A DNA stretch of 64,000 nt. It comes from Pectobacterium colocasium (GTDB lineage Bacteria; Pseudomonadota; Gammaproteobacteria; Enterobacterales; Enterobacteriaceae). The notes under the pieces were generated by a model. It was not told where the DNA came from. It ran no database searches and saw only the letters and a program-made list of their open reading frames with translations. A program made the position numbers and the translations under genes. Below are positions 13,601 through 18,109 of this stretch, one piece after another; position 1 is the stretch's first letter, and the number at the start of each line of letters is the position of its first letter. The stretch spans positions 3,534,001 to 3,598,000 of the forward strand of contig NZ_CP084032.1 of NCBI RefSeq assembly GCF_020181655.1. Reading direction: 5' to 3'.

Positions 13601-16296
13601 ATAGTAATTGAAGCAGTTGGCGCCACCGTATCGACACCGTAAGCATGAGTCGTGTCAGCCGTCGTGACGTTGCCTGCCGCATCACGCGTGGTAACCGTCG
13701 CGCTCACATCACTATTGGCGGCCAGCACGGAACCGGGAACATTGACGCTCCAGGTTTTACCATCGGCATTAACCGTCGTCTGGTAGGTCTCGGAACCGAC
13801 TTTCACGGTCACCGTATCGCCGGCTTTGACGTCGTTATCGACTTTACCGGTGACGGCGATGGTCTGGCCGGATTCGGCGGCGTTAATCACGTTATCGCTG
13901 GTGACATCATCGATAGTAATCGAGGCAACTGGCGCCACCGTATCGACACCGTAAGCATGAGAAGTATTGGCGGTGGTGACGTTGCCTGCCGTATCTCGCG
14001 TGGTAACCGTCGCGCTCACATCACTATTGGCGGCCAGCACGGAACCGGGAACATTGACGCTCCAGATTTTACCGTCAGCATTCACCGTCGTCTGGTAGGT
14101 CTCGGTACCGACTTTTACGGTCACCGCATCACCCGCTTTCACGTCGTTATCGACTTTACCGGTGATGGCGATGGTCTGACCCGACTCGGCGGCGTTGATG
14201 ACGTTATCGGATGTCACATCGTCGATAGATATAGAGGCAACTGGTGCCACCGTATCGACGCCGTAAGCGTGAGTCGTGTTGGCGGTGGTGACGTTGCCTG
14301 CCGCATCACGGGTGGTGACCGTGGCAGAGATATCACCGTTTGCAGCAAGAACAGATCCCGGAACATTCACGCTCCAGGTCTTACCATCGGCATTCACCGT
14401 TGTCTGGTAGGTCTCGGTACCGACTTTTACGGTCACCGCATCGCCCGCTTTGACGTCGTTATCGACCTTACCCGTTACCGCAATGGTCTGCCCTGACTCG
14501 CTAGCATTGATGACGTTATCCGACGTGACATTGTCGATAGTAATTGAAGCAACTGGCGCCACCGTATCCACACCGTAAGCGTGACTGGTATTGGCAGTGG
14601 TGACGTTACCTGCTGGATCGCGGGTCGTGACCGTAGCGCTCACATCGCCATTGGCGGCCAGCACCGAGCCCGGAACATTCACGCTCCAGGTTTTACCGTC
14701 AGCATTCACCGTCGTCTGGTAGGTCTCGGTACCGACTTTAACCGTCACCGCATCACCCGCTTTCACGTCGTTATCGACTTTACCGGTGACGGCAATGGTC
14801 TGGCCGGATTCGGCGGCGTTAATCACGTTATCGCTGGTGACATCATCGATAGTAATAGACGCCGTTGGCGCAACGGTGTCGACACCGTAAGCGAGACTGG
14901 TATTCGCAGTCGTAACATTACCTGCCGCATCTCGTGTGGTGACCGTGGCAGAGATATCGCTATTGGCCGCCAGTACTGAACCGGGAACATTGACACTCCA
15001 GGTTTTACCGTCGGCATTCACCGTCGTCTGGTAGGTTTCCGTGCCGACTTTAACGGTAATCGCATCACCCGCTTTGACGTCGTTATCGACCTTACCGGTG
15101 ACGGATATCGTCTGGCCGGACTCAGCCGCGTTAATCACGTTATCGCTGGTGACATCGTCAATAGAGATGGAAGCCGTCGGCGCAACCGTATCGACACCGT
15201 AAGCGTGATTCGTGTTAGCCGTCGTGACGTTGCCTGCCGCATCACGCGTGGTGACCGTGGCAGAAATATCACCGTTTGCAGCAAGAACAGATCCCGGAAC
15301 ATTGACGCTCCAGGTTTTACCATCCGCATTCACCGTCGTCTGGTAGGTCTCGGTACCAACCTTAACGGTAATGGCATCGCCCGCTTTGACTTCATCGCCC
15401 ACCTTTCCGGTAACGGCTATCGTCTGACCGGACTCGCTGGCATTAATCACATTATCCGACGTGACATCGTCAATTGAAATTGAGGCCACAGGAGGCAGAG
15501 TATCAACCGTTACCGCTTCACTTCCGCCTGTACCAGGAATGCCTGCGGCATCGGTGTAACTGCCATCAGGGATGCTGACCCGAACTTCACCCTCAAAATT
15601 GGCGGCTGGCGTTAATGTCGCCGTCCAGCGAGTGGGATCGTTAGGATCCTGCACCAGATTCGTTACTGAGCCGTTTGTTACGATGATATCCGTGAGGTCA
15701 AAACCAACGGGCGGTTTTGTAAAAACGAAATTTATTGTGCCGTCACTGTTTATGACAAGAGTGACAGAGGGAGGTGTAGTATCGGTAGTATCCGCTGCGG
15801 CAGTCAGCAGCGTGGATGAATCGACGCCATCCAGAACGGACGAGGCACGGTCAGTAAACGATAGACCAGCGGTATCATACCCAATCGGGGTCGTCACAAC
15901 CTCGGCTGTTAAGTTCAAAACGACCGCGGGATTAAAGTGCCCGCCGCCGCCGTCACCCGCCTCTCCGGTGCTGTCATTACCTGCGGCAGTCGCTTCAAGC
16001 ACCTGTGTCGGGTCAGCGCCCTGAGCAATCGCATCTTGTATCGCGGCGACATCATTCGCAACATCCGCACTGCTCTGAGAAGACGCATTGCTGACATCGC
16101 TCCAGCGGCTATCACGTCCCAGATCCAATGTTTTGCCATCCGGTAATGTGATTGAAACCGCGCCATTAGCCCCGGTCACGACCTCTTCACCGCTGTAAAC
16201 CCGATCGCCAGCAACCAGCAATCTCTGGCTCCCATCAAGCGCGACGATAAAAACCTGTCCAATAACGAATTTAATGACGCCAATCACACTGTTCAA
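1636..16296 (-). CDS. Giant LapA-like RTX adhesin with retention module, 34 repeats and VWA domain
   Basis: This surface adhesin has 4886 residues. Residues 1-130 form a LapA-type retention module (N-terminus MNSVIGVIKFVIGQVF) with the di-alanine LapG cleavage motif TAAG at 103-106. Residues 269-3804 are 34 repeats of exactly 104 aa, of the Ig-like/bacterial adhesin repeat type. After these come further Ig-like modules and, at about 4015-4350, a Tyr/Asn/Ser-rich region I do not recognise. A VWA domain at about 4350-4600 has MIDAS residues DSSGS, a GGGTNYED loop and a TDGEP aspartate. RTX nonapeptides (GGAGNDILF type) lie at about 4660 and 4729-4790, followed by a C-terminal type I secretion signal. 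The start codon is TTG with AAGGAG 8 bases upstream; no in-frame ATG nearby fits. Divergent genes encode the exporter. Family knowledge predicts retention at the outer membrane while c-di-GMP is high and release after LapG cleavage. This matches my memory of the multi-repeat polypeptide of P. atrosepticum. Confidence 0.92.
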   Translation of the reverse strand: MNSVIGVIKFVIGQVFIVALDGSQRLLVAGDRVYSGEEVVTGANGAVSITLPDGKTLDLGRDSRWSDVSNASSQSSADVANDVAAIQDAIAQGADPTQVLEATAAGNDSTGEAGDGGGGHFNPAVVLNLTAEVVTTPIGYDTAGLSFTDRASSVLDGVDSSTLLTAAADTTDTTPPSVTLVINSDGTINFVFTKPPVGFDLTDIIVTNGSVTNLVQDPNDPTRWTATLTPAANFEGEVRVSIPDGSYTDAAGIPGTGGSEAVTVDTLPPVASISIDDVTSDNVINASESGQTIAVTGKVGDEVKAGDAITVKVGTETYQTTVNADGKTWSVNVPGSVLAANGDISATVTTRDAAGNVTTANTNHAYGVDTVAPTASISIDDVTSDNVINAAESGQTISVTGKVDNDVKAGDAITVKVGTETYQTTVNADGKTWSVNVPGSVLAANSDISATVTTRDAAGNVTTANTSLAYGVDTVAPTASITIDDVTSDNVINAAESGQTIAVTGKVDNDVKAGDAVTVKVGTETYQTTVNADGKTWSVNVPGSVLAANGDVSATVTTRDPAGNVTTANTSHAYGVDTVAPVASITIDNVTSDNVINASESGQTIAVTGKVDNDVKAGDAVTVKVGTETYQTTVNADGKTWSVNVPGSVLAANGDISATVTTRDAAGNVTTANTTHAYGVDTVAPVASISIDDVTSDNVINAAESGQTIAITGKVDNDVKAGDAVTVKVGTETYQTTVNADGKIWSVNVPGSVLAANSDVSATVTTRDTAGNVTTANTSHAYGVDTVAPVASITIDDVTSDNVINAAESGQTIAVTGKVDNDVKAGDTVTVKVGSETYQTTVNADGKTWSVNVPGSVLAANSDVSATVTTRDAAGNVTTADTTHAYGVDTVAPTASITIDDVTSDNVINATESGQTIAVTGKVDNDVKAGDAITVKVGTETYQTTVNADGKTWSVNVPGSVLAANSDVSATVTTRDAAGNFTTANTSHAYGVDTVAPTASISIDDVTSDNVINATESGQTIAVTGKVDNDVKAGDAITVKVGTETYQTTVNADGKTWSVNVPGSVLAANSDISASVTTRDAAGNVTTADTNHTYGVDTVAPTASITIDDVTSDNVINAAESGQTIAVTGKVDNDVKAGDAVTVKVGTETYQTTVNADGKTWSVNVPGSVLAANGDISATVTTRDAAGNVTTANTSLAYGVDTVAPTASITIDDVTSDNVINATESGQTIAVTGKVDNDVKAGDAITVKVGTETYQTTVNADGKTWSVNVPGSVLAANGDVSATVTTRDPAGNVTTANTSLAYGVDTVAPTASITIDDVTSDNVINATESGQTIAVTGKVDNDVKAGDAITVKVGSETYQTTVNADGKTWSVNVPGSVLAANSDISATVTTRDAAGNVTTANTTHAYGVDTVAPTASITIDNVTSDNVINAAESGQTIAVTGKVDNDVKAGDAITVKVGSETYQTRVNADGKTWSVNVPGSVLAANSDVSATVTTRDTAGNVTTANTSHAYGVDTVAPVASITIDDVTSDNVINAAESGQTIAVTGKVDNDVKAGDAVTVKVGTETYQTTVNADGKIWSVNVPGSVLAANSDVSATVTTRDAAGNVTTADTTHAYGVDTVAPTASITIDDVTSDNVINATESGQTIAVTGKVDNDVKAGDAITVKVGTETYQTTVNADGKTWSVNVPGSVLATNNDVSATVTTRDTAGNVTTANTTHAYGVDTVAPTASITIDNVTSDNVINATESGQTIAVTGKVDNDVKAGDAITVKVGTETYQTTVNADGKTWSVNVPGSVLAANGDISATVTTRDAAGNVTTANTSHAYGVDTVAPTASISIDDVTSDNVINATESGQTIAVTGNVDNDVKAGDAITVKVGTETYQTTVNADGKTWSVNVPGSILAANSDVSATVTTRDTAGNVTTANTTHAYGVDTVAPTASITIDDVTSDNVINAAESGQTIAVTGKVDNDVKAGDAVTVKVGTETYQTTVNADGKTWSVNVPGSVLAANGDISATVTTRDAAGNVTTANTSHAYGVDTVAPVASITIDDVTSDNVINAAESGQTIAVTGKVDNDVKAGDTVAVKVGTETYQTTVNSDGKTWSVNVPGSVLAANSDVSATVNTRDAAGNVTTANTSHAYGVDTVAPTASITIDDVTSDNVINATESGQTIAVTGKVDNDVKAGDAITVKVGTETYQTTVNADGKTWSVNVPGSVLAANGDISATVTTRDAAGNVTTANTSHAYGVDTVAPTASISIDDVTSDNVINATESGQTIAVTGNVDNDVKAGDAITVKVGTETYQTTVNADGKTWSVNVPGSILAANSDVSATVTTRDTAGNVTTANTSHAYGVDTVAPTASISIDDVTSDNVINAAESGQTISVTGKVDNDVKAGDAITVKVGTETYQTTVNADGKTWSVNVPGSVLATNNDVSATVTTRDTAGNVTTANTSHAYGVDTVAPTASITIDNVTSDNVINASESGQTIAVTGKVYNDVKAGDTVAVKVGTETYQTTVNADGKTWSVNVPGSVLAANSDISATVTTRDAAGNVTTANTTHAYGVDTVAPTASITIDDVTSDNVINAAESGQTIAVTGNVDNDVKAGDAVTVKVGTETYQTTVNADGKTWSVNVPGSVLAANSDVSATVTTRDAAGNVTTANTNHAYGVDTVAPTASISIDDVTSDNVINAAESGQTIAVTGKVGDEVKAGDAITVKVGTETYQTTVNADGKTWSVNVPGSVLAANGDISATVTTRDAAGNVTTANTNHAYGVDTVAPTASITIDDVTSDNVINAAESGQTIAVTGNVDNDVKAGDAVTVKVGTETYQTTVNADGKTWSVNVPDSVLAANSDISASVTTRDAAGNVTTADTNHTYGVDTVAPTASISIDDVTSDNVINAAESGQTIAVTGKVDNDVKAGDAVTVKVGTETYQTTVNADGKTWSVNVPGSVLAANGDISATVTTRDAAGNVTTANTSLAYGVDTVAPTASITVDNVTSDNVINAAESGQTIAVTGKVDNDVKAGDAITVKVGTETYQTTVNADGKTWSVNVPGSVLAANGDISATVTTRDPAGNVTTANTTHAYGVDTVAPTASISIDDVTSDNVINATESGQTIAVTGKVDNDVKAGDAVTVNVGTETYQTTVNADGKTWSVNVPGSVLAANGDISATVTTRDAAGNVTTANTSHAYGVDTVAPVASITIDDVTSDNVINAAESGQTIAVTGKVDNDVKAGDTVAVKVGTETYQTTVNADGKIWSVNVPGSVLAANGDISATVTTRDAAGNVTTANTSHAYGVDTVAPVASITIDDVTSDNVINAAESGQTIAVTGKVDNDVKAGDTVAVKVGTETYQTTVNADGKTWSVNVPGSVLAANGDISATVTTRDTAGNVTTANTSHAYGVDTVAPTASITIDDVTSDNVINAAESGQTIAVTGKVDNDVKAGDAVTVKVGTETYQTTVNADGKTWSVNVPGSVLAANGDISASVTTRDTAGNVTTANTTHAYGVDTVAPTASITIDNVTSDNVINAAESGQTIAVTGKVDNDVKAGDTVTVKVGTETYQTTVNADGKTWSVNVPGSVLAANGDISASVTTRDTAGNVTTANTSHAYGVDTVAPVASITIDNVTSDNVINASESGQTIAVTGKVYNDVKAGDTVAVKVGTETYQTTVNADGKTWSVNVPGSVLATNNDVSATVTTRDTAGNVTTANTTHAYGVDTVAPTASITIDNVTSDNVINATESGQTIAVTGKVDNDVKAGDAITVKVGTETYQTTVNADGKTWSVNVPGSVLATNNDVSATVTTRDPAGNVTTANIHHAYGVDTTAPEIDITNFAGNDGYVSQSESKNTVISGTSNEKTVDLVFTDVNGKSVTLHDVPVTNGKWQANVDLSSLAEGKITAGATATDAAGNQAHDNSQAIMDITPPTAHDNSVSGTEDTPLHIGWGDLGVSSDTTSIVISSLPPASAGTLYFNDSGSWKAVTVGQTFTAGNTDLRFTPVGNISGASLGDIGYRPVDVAGNTGDKAALHIGITPVADAPVVSLSITSGATTPTSSEIIKVNGGSANGGFDVQNGKIVAVGDGVRVWLTEGDPVPTVVGTGKVAYYSQGNTSGDGNYSDIFVVHSNSGYFYRQSDWPADRKDHRDLDSFNGNRTNNGSSAHSDYVFVMKETGYTYNATYSTNNNQDTSVNTLDGLKVNYTDSSGKSGSFTTQVSNNIEGVIYSDGTTYTPGTNSAKIETVPGQAGTQTHTLDVSAALTDRDGSETLSGITLTGIPKGTVLTDHINNVTYTVGDDGSYLIKNANNAQTLAGKITLEVPVDAGKFNVVAQATSTEIANHDTATGYSAGGVEQYGMSVGTIGDDNMSGTHSHDVMVADVSGLQIIEGQNYNIAFMVDSSGSMSSTDIENTRTSLSNVFKSLINSASGVNSGTVNIFLADFDTQVGKTASVNLSDTNALNKLTAVLNSMVGGSEKGGGTNYEDVFKTTANWFQSDAVKKNVGNNLTYFITDGEPTFYQKNETDVVKVSDWNQTLNIDSFAYKPGQSYSMDVRGAVREVIDSKGNVYQYAWSDKSNQVTGTVIGQVHAQGDGTYEISSLGGVGNNSSYWAQDYRGKWYWVDNSGNRDVSNTNATEAFSLLKKQSTIEAIGIGADLNGNTLKRYDTDGVVQDHIDPANLNKAILGSSESMHAGNDQLNGGLGNDILFGDVVSFPNIDGNGITALQNYIGKQLGMQTGVPTAKEMHSYIATHGAEFDLSSAKDGNDTLNGGAGNDILFGQGGNDTLIGGEGNDLLYGGAGDDILIGGPGGDTLIGGAGADIFKWQAGDIGNDVIKDFNAKEGDRIDLSDLVGELEEGTDISRYIRITDNHGSPTIEVSTAGNFTADKGGTVAVSITLEHYNGALPSLESLVSKPEQSS
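4885..15492 (-). repeat. 34 tandem copies of a 312-bp repeat inside the adhesin gene
   Basis: The array is 10608 bp, exactly 34 x 312, with no partial or frameshifted unit. Copies begin P(V/T)ASI(S/T)IDDVTSDNVINA and end HAYGVDTVA. Differences are mostly single substitutions at fixed positions (A/T/S in INA-ES, T/S in the strand, NGDI/NSDV/NNDV). Some multi-unit blocks recur: 9309-9740 is nearly the same as 10557-10988 (4 units apart), and about 8030-8256 matches 15206-15432 (23 units apart), both carrying the rare VGDEV variant. Confidence 0.97.
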
Positions 16297-16677
16297 AATA
16301 CTTTCTCCTTGATATCTATAATTATTTTTATAATGTGGCGATATTGCGGCTATAGATTTTTGCTATCATCCTGATAGGGTTGGTTTGCTGTGTGTCATCC
16401 TGACATTTTATTAAAAAAAGCGTTACGATAGGGTTGTTGTGATGCGTCAAACGCTTGACTCAATGCACGATATAATAAAAAATTCAGAATATTCTTTCCA
16501 GAACTTTACTCACTTAGAGTAATTTCTATTTTTTTCGCCTTAGATGCATCAGAAAAATAAATTAAAACATTGATATAAATGGAATAAAATAAAATCAATT
16601 CGTTAAGCGTTTATATAACATTCAAATACTCTAATAGGAATAATCACAAATAAAGTTTTTGTGAAGGAAAACTGCTG
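16297..16677. promoter_or_regulatory. Divergent control region between adhesin and secretion operon
   Basis: These 381 AT-rich bases separate the adhesin (minus) from the TolC-like gene (plus) and must hold both promoters. Visible signals are two 13-bp inverted repeats (16364-16405), a direct repeat GATAGGGTTG at 16373-16382 and 16427-16436, and a near-palindrome TCAAACGCTTGA at 16447-16458. I could not place -35/-10 pairs with confidence. Confidence 0.6.
16364..16405. promoter_or_regulatory. Paired 13-bp inverted repeats, candidate operator
   Basis: TATCATCCTGATA (16364-16376) and TGTCATCCTGACA (16393-16405) are both perfect 5-3-5 inverted repeats with the same TCC centre, their centres 29 bp apart. 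They fit the consensus TRTCATCCTGAYA. They lie about 70-110 bases upstream of the adhesin start. Two symmetric sites on nearly the same helix face suggest cooperative binding of a dimeric regulator; which one is unknown. Confidence 0.5.
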
Positions 16678-18030
16678 ATGATTCGTAGATACCAATTTGC
16701 TTTATTGCCTTTTATTACTGTTTTTTCCACAGCGCTCCATGCCGAGACGATTCAGGAAGCCATTAGAAGCACGCTCTACACCCACCCCGAAGTGAGTGCA
16801 TCCATTAATAATCGTTTTTCTGCCGAACATGATTTACGCGCAGCAAAAGGAGGATATCTTCCCTCCATCACCCTAAGCGCAGGCGTGGGCCGCGAAGAAA
16901 CCGATAGCCCCTCAACACGTGCCAGCGCTAATAAGCGCGTTGAACTCAGCCGTCAGGAATCGAGTATTAATCTAAGCCAGACGGTGTTCGATGGTTTCGC
17001 CACCTCAAGTGAGGTCGGCAGACAACGCGCCACCGTCAATTCACGCGCCTATAAAGTATTAAATACTAGTGAGTCGACAGCGTTAGATACGGTTCAGGTT
17101 TATCTCAATGTGTTACAGCGTCAGGAATTCGTCCGTCTGGCGCAAGCCAACCTGACAAGCCATGAGCGTATTTACGATCAAATCAGACTGCGCAGCGAAC
17201 AGGGCGTTGGTCGATTGGCCGATTTGGATCAGGCCGAAGCTCGTCTCGCACAGGCTCGTAATAACGTGCTGACAGAGCAAACCAATCTGGACGATGCCAA
17301 AATCAACTACATGAGCATTGTAGGCAAAGTACCCGATAATTTGGTGATGCCCGATGCTTCTGTGATAAAACTCCCCGCCTCGTTGGAAGAAGCCCAGCGC
17401 ATCATGCTGGCTAACAGCCCGGCGCTGAAATCCGCGGAGTCAGATATTGAAGCCACACAGCAACAATATGAGGCTTCAAAATCAACATTTTATCCACGCC
17501 TCAACGTTGAACTCTCTCGTACGATGGATAACAACGTTGACGGGACGCGCGGCCAAAACAATGAATGGCAGGCGATGGTGCGGATGCGCTACAACCTGTA
17601 TGAAGGCGGTAGCAGCAAGGCGAATATGGAATCAAAAGCCTATCAGGTAAAAGAAGCGCAGGATGTGCGAAATAATGCCCTGCGCCTGCTGAGCGAAGAG
17701 CTAAAACTAGCCTGGTCAGCGTTAAATAACTCGCGTCAACAGTTGCCGATCGCCGCCGAGTATGCCGACCGCAGTATGAAAGTGCGTACCGCCTATCAAA
17801 AACAATTTGGCCTGGGGGAAAGGACGCTATTGGACTTGCTGGACAGTGAAAACGAGCTGTTCACAGCACAACGCCGTCTGGTCGAGGTTCGCTTCACTTC
17901 ACTCTATACCGAATACCGGATCGCATCACGCATGGGAGAACTATTAAATCGTTTGGCGATCCCAGCACCTGAGGCCGGTACCAGCTTGACAAACGTAACC
18001 ACCCACGCAGAGTTGCCGAGCCTTAATTAA
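16678..18030 (+). CDS. TolC-family outer-membrane channel of the type I system (LapE-like)
   Basis: The product has 450 residues with a signal peptide (hydrophobic FALLPFITVFSTALHA, predicted cut before ETIQEAI). The typical TolC/AggA pattern follows: long helical hairpins with two related halves, including the NLSQTVFDG and RYNLYEGG strand segments at equivalent places. It forms the trimeric outer-membrane and periplasmic tunnel through which the adhesin passes, and in retained adhesins it anchors the N-terminal plug. It is first in the operon, 79 bases before the ABC gene. The ATG is preceded by AAGGA at a suitable distance. Confidence 0.9.
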   Translation: MIRRYQFALLPFITVFSTALHAETIQEAIRSTLYTHPEVSASINNRFSAEHDLRAAKGGYLPSITLSAGVGREETDSPSTRASANKRVELSRQESSINLSQTVFDGFATSSEVGRQRATVNSRAYKVLNTSESTALDTVQVYLNVLQRQEFVRLAQANLTSHERIYDQIRLRSEQGVGRLADLDQAEARLAQARNNVLTEQTNLDDAKINYMSIVGKVPDNLVMPDASVIKLPASLEEAQRIMLANSPALKSAESDIEATQQQYEASKSTFYPRLNVELSRTMDNNVDGTRGQNNEWQAMVRMRYNLYEGGSSKANMESKAYQVKEAQDVRNNALRLLSEELKLAWSALNNSRQQLPIAAEYADRSMKVRTAYQKQFGLGERTLLDLLDSENELFTAQRRLVEVRFTSLYTEYRIASRMGELLNRLAIPAPEAGTSLTNVTTHAELPSLN

Positions 18031-18109
18031 TATATTTCATTGGTCAGACGGCGATAAATTATGGTTTATATGCGAGGGAATTACGTTGCGTAAGGGAACG
18101 TTCCGTTAA

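Noticed and set aside
4673..15477. Many open frames of 90-444 codons on the plus strand across the adhesin repeats (for example 5221-6237 and 8965-10299)
   Set aside because: They repeat with the same 312-bp period, carry low-complexity Arg/His/Asp-rich translations and lie antisense to a clear adhesin gene; they are shadows of the repeat composition.
4885..15492. CRISPR-like regular repetition
   Set aside because: Unit length is 312 bp, there are no spacers, and the repeats are in-frame protein domains.
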